From Algihabitans sp028285215 (lineage in GTDB: Bacteria; Pseudomonadota; Alphaproteobacteria; Kiloniellales; DSM-21159): a stretch of DNA of 64,000 bases. Positions 1 to 8,011 of this stretch are shown here, one piece after another. Each line of letters opens with the position of its first letter. Position 1 is the stretch's first letter. The stretch lies in assembly GCF_042140275.1 (NCBI RefSeq), contig NZ_CP159482.1, one strand, 5' to 3'. The notes below the pieces were generated by a model, which saw only the letters and a program-made list of their open reading frames with translations, did not search any database and was not told the DNA's origin. Position numbers and translations under genes: made by a program.

Positions 1-1046
1 CCGATCTGCAAAACCAGGTTCAGCCCGCCAGTCTCGATCTACAGCTCGGCGAAGTCGCTTACCGCGTGCGCGCCAGCTTCCTTCCCGGCAAAGGGCGCCC
101 GGTGACGGACCTGATCGAGGATCTCTCGATGCATGCCATCGATCTGACCGCCGGAGCGGTCCTGGAGGTCGGCTGCGTCTACATCGTGCCCTTGATGGAG
201 CGCCTGGCGCTGTCCAGCCGGGTCGCCGGCATCGCCAATCCGAAGTCCTCGACAGGGCGGCTTAACGTCTTCACCCGACTGATCTGCGACGGCGCAACCT
301 CCTTCGACAAAGTGCCCGAAGGCTACGAGGGGCCGCTGTATGCCGAGATCGCGCCGAACGCCTTTTCCATCCTTGTGCGGCGCGGCACGCCGCTGAACCA
401 GCTTCGGCTGATCCGAGGCTCGCCGGGCGTGAGGGATTCCGCCTTGGCGAAGCTGCATGCGGAGGTCGGGCTGATCGGTGCGGAAACGGAGCCCGTCATC
501 GACCGTGGCCTGATGTTCACCGTGGATCTGACGGGCCGCGCCGGAGGCGTCGGCAGCGAAGGTCTGATCGGCTTCCGGGCCAAGCGCCACGCCGATGTCA
601 TCGATGTCGCCCGAATCGGCCACTACGAAGCGGCCGACTTCTGGGATCCGCTTCCGGCCAGCCGGGGCAACCGTCTGATTCTCGATCCAAACGAATTCTA
701 TATTCTGGCGTCGAAGGAAGCCGTTCGCATCCCGCCCACCCATGCCGCCGAGATGGTGGCCTACGATGTGCAGGTCGGCGAGTTCCGCGTGCACTACGCA
801 GGCTTCTTCGATCCCGGCTTCGGCTGGGAGACGGCCGCCGAGGAACCGAGCCAAGGCACCCGAGCCGTCCTGGAGGTGCGCAGCCATGAGGTTCCCTTCA
901 TGCTCGAGGACGGGCAAGCAGTGGGCCGACTGGTTTACGACCGCTTGGCCGCACCGCCGGATCGGCTTTACGGCGCCGGCATCGGCTCGTCCTATCATGC
1001 CCAAGGCCTGACCCTGTCGAAGCATTTCAAGCCCTGGATGGGGTGA
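1..1046 (+). CDS. 2'-deoxycytidine 5'-triphosphate deaminase, 5' end outside window
   Basis: The enzyme deaminates dCTP to dUTP, feeding dUMP/dTMP synthesis in the cytoplasm. The frame is open from base 3 and begins in mid-protein with DLQNQVQPASLDLQLG, the usual N-terminal strand of the family, so the true start lies just upstream of the window. A GTG at 66 is only an internal codon. About 347 residues are visible, close to the 360-370 of the long two-domain alphaproteobacterial form (PF06559), which has two dUTPase-fold halves. The PKSSTGR motif around residue 83 is the dUTPase/DCD nucleotide-binding signature, and the C-terminal half has its own conserved core. The stop is TGA at 1044. It is separated from the next gene by a structured leader, so it is probably transcribed independently. 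Confidence 0.93.
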   Translation, partial: DLQNQVQPASLDLQLGEVAYRVRASFLPGKGRPVTDLIEDLSMHAIDLTAGAVLEVGCVYIVPLMERLALSSRVAGIANPKSSTGRLNVFTRLICDGATSFDKVPEGYEGPLYAEIAPNAFSILVRRGTPLNQLRLIRGSPGVRDSALAKLHAEVGLIGAETEPVIDRGLMFTVDLTGRAGGVGSEGLIGFRAKRHADVIDVARIGHYEAADFWDPLPASRGNRLILDPNEFYILASKEAVRIPPTHAAEMVAYDVQVGEFRVHYAGFFDPGFGWETAAEEPSQGTRAVLEVRSHEVPFMLEDGQAVGRLVYDRLAAPPDRLYGAGIGSSYHAQGLTLSKHFKPWMG

Positions 1047-1118
1047 AGCCCAAAGTCATGCCATCAATGGTTGTTTTTACAGCTCTTAACCTCTGGTTCG
1101 GGTAAGTTCGATCGGCTA

Positions 1119-1211
1119 GTCTGCGTAGTAGTCAGCAGACAACTTGCCGGTCGCTAGAGACCGCACCATCTCCGACGGCATGCGAGGCCGGGCACGCATG
1201 CCCGGCTTTTT
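1119..1211 (+). ncRNA. Structured leader or small RNA ending in an intrinsic terminator
   Basis: Three consecutive hairpins are visible. The first pairs GTCTGC (1119-1124) with GCAGAC (1135-1140). The second pairs CGGTC (1148-1152) with GACCG (1159-1163). The third is a perfect 8-bp GCCGGGCA/TGCCCGGC stem (1187-1194 with 1199-1206), a 4-nt loop and five T (1207-1211). It ends 34 nt before the GTG of the efflux adaptor. It may be an independent sRNA, the terminator of the upstream gene or an attenuator of the pump operon. The terminator itself is clear; the RNA identity is not. Confidence 0.45.
1187..1211 (+). terminator. Rho-independent terminator before efflux operon
   Basis: A perfect GC-rich 8-bp stem with a CGCA loop is followed directly by TTTTT. 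It lies between the dCTP deaminase gene and the efflux adaptor gene, both on the plus strand. Confidence 0.8.
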
Positions 1212-1245
1212 GCGTGCGGAAGCTGAGTTCGTGGAAGGAAGTGCA

Positions 1246-2442
1246 GTGATTTTGGACGCAGCGGTTCGACGAAGCGGTCTTGCCCTGTCTCTGCTGCTCG
1301 GCGTCGCCGTGGCAGCCGGAGCTTTGGCGTCTTCCGCCGCCGCACAAGGCGGTCCGCCGGCTGCACCGGTGCATGTCGACGAGGTGGTCTACGCACCGCT
1401 CTCCCAGACCGCGCCGGCAATCGGCCGGGTCGTGGCCCGCAAGGCGGGGCCCGTAGCGACGCGGATCGACGGGGCGATCGCCGAGTACCTGGTCGAGGTC
1501 GGCGACAGGGTGAACGAAGGCCAGCCGCTGGCGCTGATCGACGATGCCGTTCTGGCCGCACAGCGCGATCTGGCCGCGGCACGGCTAAGCGAGGCGACGG
1601 CACTGATTGCCACCCGCCGCGCCGCCGTCACGCTGGCGGAACAGGAAATGCAGCGCATCGAAGGCCTGCGCAGCTCGGCCGCCTTCAGTCAGGCGCGCTA
1701 TGACGACCAACGCCAGACCGTCGCCATTGCCCGCGCGGAGCTGAACGAAGCGCAGAGCGCCGTCGACTCCGCCAGTGCCGAGCTGGAGCTGGCGGAACTC
1801 GATCTGTACTACGCCGAAGTTCGCGCACCCTACTCGGGCGTCGTCTCCGCTCGACAGAGCGAGGCCGGCGCATTCCTGCGCACCGGCGAGCAGGTCGTTT
1901 CTCTGGTTGCCGTTGCCGAGCTTGAGATCGAGGTGGAAGTCCCCTTCATGCGGCTGACAGGCCTGACGCCGGGAACGGAGGTCGACATTCAGCTCGCAGA
2001 TCGCTCCACCCACCGTGCCGTCGTGCGCGCTGTGATTCCAAACGAAAATCCGCGTACGCGTACGCGTCCCGTGCGTCTGCTGCCGCAGTTCGGGACAGTG
2101 GAAACGCCGCTCGCGCCCGGACAGAGCGTGAGCGTACAGGTCCCCATCGGCAATGCGCGGGAGAGTTTGACGGTCTCCAAGGACGCCGTCCTGCCTCGGG
2201 GCGGAGGCAGCCAACAGGTCTTCGTGTTCGAAGACGGCCGGGCCAGCCTGCGCGATATCGCTCTCGGCGTCGCGATGGGCAACCGCTTCGAGATTTTGGA
2301 CGGTTTGCAGCTTGGCGATCTGGTGGTGGTGCGCGGGAACGAAAGACTGCGCGACGGCCAGGCTGTTCAGCCGGTCAATCTGGATGCCCCGGGCGGACCG
2401 CAATCGGCCCCGAACACGGCCCAGTCCGAGACCCGAGGCTAG
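1246..2442 (+). CDS. RND efflux periplasmic adaptor subunit (MFP/HlyD-like)
   Basis: This protein links an inner-membrane RND pump to an outer-membrane channel. The start is set at the GTG at 1246, preceded by GGAAGGAA at 7-8 nt. A TTG-initiated extension from 1144 would run through the terminator hairpin and lacks a ribosome site. The 398-residue product begins with a signal peptide (hydrophobic LALSLLLGVAVAAGAL, then AAAQ). It continues with the first lipoyl half (about 50-90), a coiled-coil hairpin (about 95-170), the second lipoyl half with APYSGVVSARQSEAG, and beta-barrel and membrane-proximal domains to about 385. The permease gene starts 14 nt downstream, so the two form an operon. No outer-membrane channel gene is adjacent. 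The substrate is unknown. Confidence 0.92.
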   Translation: MILDAAVRRSGLALSLLLGVAVAAGALASSAAAQGGPPAAPVHVDEVVYAPLSQTAPAIGRVVARKAGPVATRIDGAIAEYLVEVGDRVNEGQPLALIDDAVLAAQRDLAAARLSEATALIATRRAAVTLAEQEMQRIEGLRSSAAFSQARYDDQRQTVAIARAELNEAQSAVDSASAELELAELDLYYAEVRAPYSGVVSARQSEAGAFLRTGEQVVSLVAVAELEIEVEVPFMRLTGLTPGTEVDIQLADRSTHRAVVRAVIPNENPRTRTRPVRLLPQFGTVETPLAPGQSVSVQVPIGNARESLTVSKDAVLPRGGGSQQVFVFEDGRASLRDIALGVAMGNRFEILDGLQLGDLVVVRGNERLRDGQAVQPVNLDAPGGPQSAPNTAQSETRG

Positions 2443-2456
2443 GCGAAAGCACCGCC

Positions 2457-5400
2457 ATGAACCCCATCCGCATCGCCATCGAGCGTCCGACGGCCGTCAT
2501 CGCCGCCGTCATCATGGTGGTGATGTTCGGCTGGGTCGCGCTGCAAGCGATTCCGATCCAACTCGCCCCCGACGTCAACAACCCGGTGATTACGATTGAG
2601 ACCATCTGGGCGGGAGCGGCGCCGGTGGAGGTCGAGCGGGAGATCGTCAACCGCCAGGAAGACGCACTGAAAGGTCTAGAAGGCCTGGAAACCATCACCT
2701 CTCGCGCGGAAACCGGCCGGGCACGCGTGACCCTGGAGTTCGCGGTCGCCACCAACATGGATCGGGCTCTGCTGCTGGTCGCCAACCGGCTCGACCGCGT
2801 CGCCGACTATCCGGACGAGGTCGACGAACCGACCTTCGATACCTCGGGCAGCGACGACAATCCGATTGCCTGGTTCAACATCATCCGGCTGGCCGGCAAC
2901 GACCGGCCGATCCACACCTACGGCGACTTCATCGACGATGTTGTCGTCGACCGCCTGGAACGCGTTCCAGGCGTCGCACGCATGAATGTCTTCGGTGGCA
3001 GCGAGCGGCAGATCGAGGTGATCGTCGAGCCGGAGCTGATGGCTCGTTTTCAACTCACGGTGACCGATGTGGTGGCCACCCTGCGCGCCGCCAACGCGAG
3101 CGTTTCGGCCGGCGACATCGAGGAAGGCAAGCGCCGCTACGTGGTGCGCACGGAAGGCGAACTGGACACCCTCCAGGCCGTCGGCGACGTGGTCCTGCGC
3201 TCGGAAGGCGACGGAGTCGCCGGGGTCGGACGTGTCACGGTGGACGATGTTGCACTCGTGCGGTTCGGCTACACCGAGCCGACGGCACGGATCCGCATGA
3301 ACGGTCAGCCCGCCCTGGCGATGAATGCGATCCGCGAGACGGGTGCCAACGTGATCGAGACCATGGAGGGCATTCGGGTCGCGCTGGAGGAGCTGCGCGC
3401 CGCGCCGGTGCCGAACGCCGGGCTGGAGATTCGCCAAGTCTACGACGAGACGGTCTACATCAACTCGGCCATCGCCCTGGTGAACCAGAACATCTACATC
3501 GGCGGCAGTCTGGCGGCGCTGCTGCTGCTGGTCTTCCTGCGGTCCGGCCGAGCGACGCTGATCATCTCACTGGCCATTCCGGTTTCGGTCATCGGCGCCT
3601 TCGTCGCCATGGCGGCCCTGGGCCGTTCGATCAATGTGATCTCCCTGGCGGGGCTGGCCTTCGCCATCGGGATGGTGGTAGATGCGGCCATCGTGGTGCT
3701 GGAGAACATCTATCGCCTGCGCGAACGCGGCCTGAGCGCCGCCGAGGCGGCCTTCAAGGGCGCATCGCAAGTCTGGGGCGCCGTCTTGGTCTCCGCCCTG
3801 ACGACGGTGATGGTCTTCATTCCCGTGCTCATCATGGAACTGGAGGTCGGTCAGCTCTTCCGCGATATCGCGGTGGCGATCTCGGTGGCGGTCCTCTTGT
3901 CGCTGATCGTTTCGATCACCGTCATTCCGGCACTCTCCAACTGGCTGTTCGGGTTCGGCACCAAAGGCGGCGAACAGACTTCCGTCACCCGCATGCGCTT
4001 GCCGGGCATCGACAGCTTTGCGGAGGTCTTCGTACGCACGGTCGTCGGCTTTCAACGGCGGGTCGTGTCGAGCCGTCTGATGGCGCTCTCCGTCGTCGGC
4101 AGCGTGACCCTGGTCGCCGCGACGGCGGCTTGGCTGTTTCTGCCGAAGCTGGAGTATCTGCCCGAGGGCAACCGCAACCTCGTATTGGGGATCATCATCC
4201 CACCGCCCGGGTACAATCTGGACACCACCACTGATATCGCCCAGGGCATCGAGGGAGCGGTCCGTCATCTCTGGTCCTCCGAAACAGGGCCTGAGCGCGA
4301 CGAAGGCGGTCCCCCGAAGATGGAACGCTTCTTCTTCGTCGCCACCCGCTCGACGACCTTCGTCGGCGCGATCTCCGAGGAAGAACAGAATGCCGGCGAA
4401 CTGGTGCCGGTCCTCCGCGGCCCGGTCTTCAGCGAGCCGGGTACTTTCGGTTTCATCAACCAGCCCTCGATCTTCGGGCGTGGACTGGGCTCCGGCCGAA
4501 CCATCGAGCTGGATATCTCCGGTGCCGAACTGGAAAGCATCGTGCCGGTCGCGCAAGAGGCCGCGGGGCGCATCACCGAGATCTTCCCCTTCGCCGAAGG
4601 AAATCAGCTTCGGCCGAACCCTGGCCTGGAGTTGGGCGCGCCGGAGGTGCGGGTGCTGCCGGACCGCATGGCTCTGGCGGACACCGGCGTCACTGTCCGA
4701 GAGTTGGCCGACACGCTGGACGCCTTCAACGACGGGCTTCGTGTCGCCGAAATCACGATCGGCACCGACCGTATCGATCTGGTGCTGGAAGGCCCCGAGC
4801 AGCCCGAAGAGTCCACCCAGGGCATCGGCAATCTGCCGGTCGTCACCAGCAGCGGGCAGATGCTGCCGGCCGAAGCCCTGGCCGACGTCATCTTGACCGC
4901 CGGCCCCACGGAGATCCGCCACCGCGAGCGCTTTCGTACCATCACGCTCGAGATTCGCCCCCGTCCGGGGCTTCCTCTGGAAGCGGCCGTGGAGCAGCTT
5001 GAGCAAGAGGTCATCCAGCCGATGCGCGATGCCGGACTGCCGCCGGACATCCGCCTGTCCATCTCGGGAACGGCCGACAAGCTGAGCGACACCTGGGACG
5101 CCATGATCTGGGACCTGCTGCTGGCGGTGGTGATCGTCTATCTGGTCATGGCGGTCCTGTTCGAGAGCTTCGTCTATCCGCTGATCATGCTCCTGGCCGT
5201 TCCGCTGGCTGCGGCCGGCGGCATCGGCGGTCTCGCGCTGCTGAATCTCTTTACCTATCAGCCGCTCGACATGCTGACCCTGCTCGGCTTCGTAATTCTG
5301 ATCGGTATCGTGGTGAACAACGCGATTCTTCTGGTTCACCAGACCCTGCAGCTGATTCGCGAGGAGGGTGTGGCTCCGGAAGCGGCAATTCTGGATGCGA

Positions 5401-5666
5401 CGCGTAACCGAATTCGGCCGATCTTCATGTCCACCCTGACCAGCGTGTTCGGCATGTTGCCGCTGGTCGTGTTTCCGGGCGCCGGTTCGGAACTCTACCG
5501 CGGGCTGGGATCGGTCGTGGTCGGCGGCCTGTCCATGTCGGCCGTGCTGACCCTGCTGGTGGTGCCTCCGATGCTCAGCCTGCTGGTCGGCACCTTGGAA
5601 GGCGGCCGCGCGGCGACGCCTGCCGTGAAGCTGCCGGGCCGCGCGGAACCGCAGCCAGGGGAATAA
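2457..5666 (+). CDS. RND efflux transporter permease subunit (AcrB-like)
   Basis: This is an inner-membrane proton-driven exporter of 1069 residues, the standard RND length. It has TM1 (about 12-30), a large periplasmic porter/docking domain, TM2-7 (about 340-540), a second periplasmic domain and TM8-12 (about 880-1045). The TM4 motif reads GMVVDAAIVVLEN with Asp409, and TM10 reads GIVVNNAILL with Asn954-Asn955. By alignment with AcrB, Asp407 is kept but Asp408 is Ala and Lys940 is Asn, so the textbook proton relay is altered. It is coupled to the adaptor gene 14 nt upstream. Amphiphilic drugs or lipids are plausible substrates, but none is shown by the sequence. Confidence 0.93.
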   Translation: MNPIRIAIERPTAVIAAVIMVVMFGWVALQAIPIQLAPDVNNPVITIETIWAGAAPVEVEREIVNRQEDALKGLEGLETITSRAETGRARVTLEFAVATNMDRALLLVANRLDRVADYPDEVDEPTFDTSGSDDNPIAWFNIIRLAGNDRPIHTYGDFIDDVVVDRLERVPGVARMNVFGGSERQIEVIVEPELMARFQLTVTDVVATLRAANASVSAGDIEEGKRRYVVRTEGELDTLQAVGDVVLRSEGDGVAGVGRVTVDDVALVRFGYTEPTARIRMNGQPALAMNAIRETGANVIETMEGIRVALEELRAAPVPNAGLEIRQVYDETVYINSAIALVNQNIYIGGSLAALLLLVFLRSGRATLIISLAIPVSVIGAFVAMAALGRSINVISLAGLAFAIGMVVDAAIVVLENIYRLRERGLSAAEAAFKGASQVWGAVLVSALTTVMVFIPVLIMELEVGQLFRDIAVAISVAVLLSLIVSITVIPALSNWLFGFGTKGGEQTSVTRMRLPGIDSFAEVFVRTVVGFQRRVVSSRLMALSVVGSVTLVAATAAWLFLPKLEYLPEGNRNLVLGIIIPPPGYNLDTTTDIAQGIEGAVRHLWSSETGPERDEGGPPKMERFFFVATRSTTFVGAISEEEQNAGELVPVLRGPVFSEPGTFGFINQPSIFGRGLGSGRTIELDISGAELESIVPVAQEAAGRITEIFPFAEGNQLRPNPGLELGAPEVRVLPDRMALADTGVTVRELADTLDAFNDGLRVAEITIGTDRIDLVLEGPEQPEESTQGIGNLPVVTSSGQMLPAEALADVILTAGPTEIRHRERFRTITLEIRPRPGLPLEAAVEQLEQEVIQPMRDAGLPPDIRLSISGTADKLSDTWDAMIWDLLLAVVIVYLVMAVLFESFVYPLIMLLAVPLAAAGGIGGLALLNLFTYQPLDMLTLLGFVILIGIVVNNAILLVHQTLQLIREEGVAPEAAILDATRNRIRPIFMSTLTSVFGMLPLVVFPGAGSELYRGLGSVVVGGLSMSAVLTLLVVPPMLSLLVGTLEGGRAATPAVKLPGRAEPQPGE

Positions 5667-5672
5667 GCCGTC

Positions 5673-5900
5673 TCACCCCAACTTGCGGATGCGCAAGACG
5701 TAGACGTCACCGTCCTGGCGATTCTCCAGCAGATCATGGCCGGTGGTTTGGCAGAAATTCACGAAGTCCTCGGGGGCGCTGGGATCGGTTGCCAGCACCT
5801 CGAGGATGCCGCCGGCCGGTACCTCTTTCATCGCCTTGCGCGCCCGCAGCACGGGCAAAGGGCATTTCAGGCCCTTGGCATCGAGGGTTCGATCGCTCAC
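5673..5900 (-). CDS. tusA: TusA-family sulfurtransferase / sulfur carrier
   Basis: This is a small cytoplasmic sulfur carrier of 75 residues, the usual TusA length. It has the signature Cys13-Pro in GLKCPLPVLRARKAM and the C-terminal strand that follows the family fold. TusA proteins receive persulfide sulfur from a cysteine desulfurase and pass it to tRNA thiolation, molybdenum cofactor or sulfur-oxidation enzymes; which applies here cannot be told. The start is GTG at 5900, preceded by a strong AGGAGGAAC. A longer in-frame extension has no family similarity. The GTG overlaps the TGA of the DUF423 gene by 4 bp, so the two are translationally coupled. It ends only 6 bp from the convergent RND permease gene. 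Confidence 0.9.
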   Translation of the reverse strand: MSDRTLDAKGLKCPLPVLRARKAMKEVPAGGILEVLATDPSAPEDFVNFCQTTGHDLLENRQDGDVYVLRIRKLG

Positions 5901-6277
5901 GTCCGTTCCTCCTGTCTCGACAGCGCGTAGCACGCCAAGGCAACCCAGCCGACCAGGAAGCCGAGCCCGCCGAGCGGCACGATCATGCCAAGCCAGCGCG
6001 CGCCCGTCAGGGCCATGGCATAGAGCAGGCCGCTGAACAGCAGCGTACCCAGCAGGAAGCCGCCGCCGGCCAGGGTCAGGCTGCGCGTCGGCGCCTGTCC
6101 TGCCAGCACCCCGACGGCCAACAAGCCGGCCACATGCAGCATGTGGTATCGCAGACCGGTCGCGAGCCACGCCAGAGCCTCCTCCGGCAAGCGCCCCTCC
6201 AGTCCGTGGGCTGCGAAGGCACCGATGGCGACTGACAGGAACCCGCTGAGCGCCGCGACTGTAAGCCAGAGTTTCAT
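5897..6277 (-). CDS. DUF423 family small membrane protein
   Basis: The 126-residue integral membrane protein has four hydrophobic segments (about 4-22, 43-60, 70-90 and 97-117). The N-terminal GAFAAHGLEG and the HMLHVAGLL region are typical of DUF423 (YwdK-type) proteins, whose biochemical role is unknown. The ATG at 6277 is preceded by AGAGGAGGTTT, a near-ideal ribosome site. It is the first gene of a two-gene minus-strand unit with tusA. A palindromic repeat lies between it and the upstream phosphodiesterase gene, so they may not share a transcript. Confidence 0.85.
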   Translation of the reverse strand: MKLWLTVAALSGFLSVAIGAFAAHGLEGRLPEEALAWLATGLRYHMLHVAGLLAVGVLAGQAPTRSLTLAGGGFLLGTLLFSGLLYAMALTGARWLGMIVPLGGLGFLVGWVALACYALSRQEERT

Positions 6278-6299
6278 AAACCTCCTCTTATCATGAGGT

Positions 6300-6364
6300 T
6301 AGAGGGTGAATCACGTCCCAGGCGCAAACGCTTCGCCTGCGCCTGGGACGTAGATCGCCCTCTA
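6300..6364. repeat. Intergenic palindromic repeat, copy 1
   Basis: The unit runs from TAGAGGG (6300-6306) to CCCTCTA (6358-6364). Inside it is a perfect 13-bp inverted repeat (6314-6326 with 6338-6350, CGTCCCAGGCGCA). Its last CTA (6362-6364) is the TAG stop, on the minus strand, of the phosphodiesterase gene. Related copies lie at 7864, 41795 and 61202. Confidence 0.8.
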
Positions 6365-7114
6365 CGACCAGAGTCCGCGGGCCTGCAAGACCTCGCGCAA
6401 CAGAGTCGGCCGGTCGGTCATGAGACCGTCGATGCCGGCGTCGAGCAGCCGTTCCATGTCTGCTCGCTCATCGACCGTCCAAACATGCACCTGAATGCCG
6501 CGGGCATGAGCTGCCGCGATCAGGCGGCGCGTTACCACGGGAATCCCGCGGAAGTGGGTGGGTACTTGCAAGGCCCCGCAGTCCGGCGCACCCAACGGAA
6601 GACCGTAGCCAGTCGCCCAAATGCGAAATACGCCGAACGGGCCGGGCGACCAACAGAGCGCCGGCCCGAGCAGCGCCCGCAGCTGGCGCACCCGGGATTC
6701 CTGAAAACAGCCTACGCAGACGCGCTCGCGCGCGCCGGCAGCAAGAATCGCCTGGGCCATCGGCTCGACGGCAAAGTCGCTCTTTGGTTCCAGATTGACG
6801 CGCAGATCGGGCCAGGCGGCCAGCAGCTCGTCCAGGCGTGGGATCGGTTCGCCAGCGACACGTACATGCTTCACGTCGTCCCAGCTCAGATCGGCGACAG
6901 CCTCCGGCCGCCCGGTGAGGCGGGTCAGATCGTCGTCGTGAAACACCACGGCGACGCCATCGCGGGTCGCCTGGATATCGGTCTCGATGTAGCGATACCC
7001 CAGATCAACCGCATGACCGAAAGCCGCCATGGTGTTCTCCGGCGCCTCCAGGGCCCCGCCCCGATGGGCGAAAGCGAGAGGCAGGTCCGACCGGAGAAAG
7101 TCAAAGCGGGACAT
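6362..7114 (-). CDS. Glycerophosphodiester phosphodiesterase
   Basis: The enzyme hydrolyses glycerophosphodiesters to glycerol-3-phosphate and an alcohol. The 250-residue TIM-barrel protein carries the family motifs: HRGG with EAPENT near residues 18-28, the metal-binding ETDIQ (about 44-48) and HDDDLTRLTG with the second catalytic His (about 59). No signal peptide is present, so it is a cytoplasmic UgpQ-like form. The stop codon TAG is part of the palindromic repeat copy 1. A sugar or glycerol-phosphate ABC importer lies about 15 kb away, but they are not in one operon. The assignment to the family is firm; the natural substrate is not. Confidence 0.93.
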   Translation of the reverse strand: MSRFDFLRSDLPLAFAHRGGALEAPENTMAAFGHAVDLGYRYIETDIQATRDGVAVVFHDDDLTRLTGRPEAVADLSWDDVKHVRVAGEPIPRLDELLAAWPDLRVNLEPKSDFAVEPMAQAILAAGARERVCVGCFQESRVRQLRALLGPALCWSPGPFGVFRIWATGYGLPLGAPDCGALQVPTHFRGIPVVTRRLIAAAHARGIQVHVWTVDERADMERLLDAGIDGLMTDRPTLLREVLQARGLWS

Positions 7115-7179
7115 CGGCTGCGAAACCCTTCGAGGTGTGCGGCAACGACCATAGGTCGCGAAGCGGGATCCGAATTATC

Positions 7180-7208
7180 TTTACGATTCGCGTAAGTTCG
7201 CGTATTCA
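7180..7208 (+). promoter_or_regulatory. Candidate promoter with inverted-repeat operator for the XRE regulator gene
   Basis: TTTACG (7180-7185) and TATTCA (7203-7208) are spaced by 17 nt, a plausible sigma-70-type promoter. It overlaps the inverted repeat TTACG-ATTCG-CGTAA (7181-7195), which could be an autoregulatory operator for the HTH gene starting about 110 nt downstream. Inference from sequence only. Confidence 0.35.
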
Positions 7209-7315
7209 CGATTCAACCAATTGGCGCAGATATCCAATTCTTCCGGCCTGCCGGCCTGGGCAACCGGCTGTCGAACATGCGTCAGAAAGTGATCGTATGG
7301 GAAGGTCTTCAAACG

Positions 7316-7741
7316 ATGGCCGTTTCGCGGGACTCCGCGGCCGGGGTGCCGCACCCGGTTGACGTTCATGTCGGTCACCGTCTTCGGCAACGGCGGGTGG
7401 CCATTGGCCTGACTCAAGATAAGCTGGCCAAGTCTGTCGGCATTACATTCCAGCAGGTCCAGAAGTACGAACGCGGCACCAACCGCATCGTCGCAAGCCG
7501 TCTTTACGAACTTGCCGAGGTGCTGCAGGTCTCGGTGGAGTACTTCTTCCAAGGCATCGGGACTGAAAAGGTCATGCCGCATCCAACGACCAACACCGCC
7601 GTCAACCTGCCGGACGTCATGGGCGAGCGGGAGACGTTGACGCTGGTCCGCGCCTACCACGACATCAAAAGCAACCTGGTACGTCGGCGCCTGGCGGAGC
7701 TGATTCGCTCTCTCGGCGAATCGGGAAGGAAGAGCCGCTGA
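7316..7741 (+). CDS. XRE-family helix-turn-helix transcriptional regulator
   Basis: This is a small DNA-binding protein of 141 residues. A Cro/CI-type HTH occupies about residues 14-68, with LTQDKLAKSVGITFQQVQKY as helices 2-3, and a helical C-terminal tail contains RRRLAELIRSL. Proteins of this type are common in alphaproteobacteria, often in several paralogues. The ATG at 7316 is chosen because GGAAGG precedes it. An in-frame ATG at 7277 would add 13 residues but has no ribosome site. The gene stands alone between the divergently transcribed phosphodiesterase and queA, with a palindromic operator-like site upstream. The target genes are unknown. Confidence 0.85.
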   Translation: MAVSRDSAAGVPHPVDVHVGHRLRQRRVAIGLTQDKLAKSVGITFQQVQKYERGTNRIVASRLYELAEVLQVSVEYFFQGIGTEKVMPHPTTNTAVNLPDVMGERETLTLVRAYHDIKSNLVRRRLAELIRSLGESGRKSR

Positions 7742-7863
7742 AGCGCGACCGCATCCATGGACGCATCCGGTAACCGCCAACGTCTCCCCTTGCCGGGCGG
7801 TCCGCTTGGGAAAGCCTGTCGGTGCAGCAAGCGCTCGTTTCACAACCCGACCACACCTCTGCC

Positions 7864-7925
7864 TTAGAGAGCAATTCAGGTCTCAGGCGAAAGCGCTTCG
7901 CGTCCGCCTGAGACGAACCCGCTCC
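7864..7925. repeat. Intergenic palindromic repeat, copy 2
   Basis: The unit begins TTAGAGAGC and has a perfect 10-bp stem GTCTCAGGCG/CGCCTGAGAC (7880-7889 with 7905-7914) around an AAAGCGCTTCGCG-type loop like that of copy 1. It lies in the 270-bp spacer before queA, and unlike the other copies it does not touch a stop codon. Confidence 0.65.
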
Positions 7926-8011
7926 AAACCTCAAAAGGCGTTCCACTCGACCTTCTTAGCGCGCCCTATGGGCTAGGTCTCGGGCCGCTTTGGTGCTACA
8001 TCCGCGCCGCC

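Noticed and set aside
1081..1140. A GTTCGATC motif resembling a tRNA T-loop.
   Set aside because: No acceptor stem, D-loop or anticodon arm can be folded around it. The flanking sequence forms other hairpins.
1144..1245. An N-terminal extension of the efflux adaptor starting at TTG 1144.
   Set aside because: It translates through the terminator hairpin, lacks a ribosome site and displaces the signal peptide from the N-terminus.
3567..5339. A 590-codon minus-strand open frame opposite the RND permease.
   Set aside because: No family similarity and extreme His/Gln/Asp/Arg composition. It is an antisense shadow of the permease gene.
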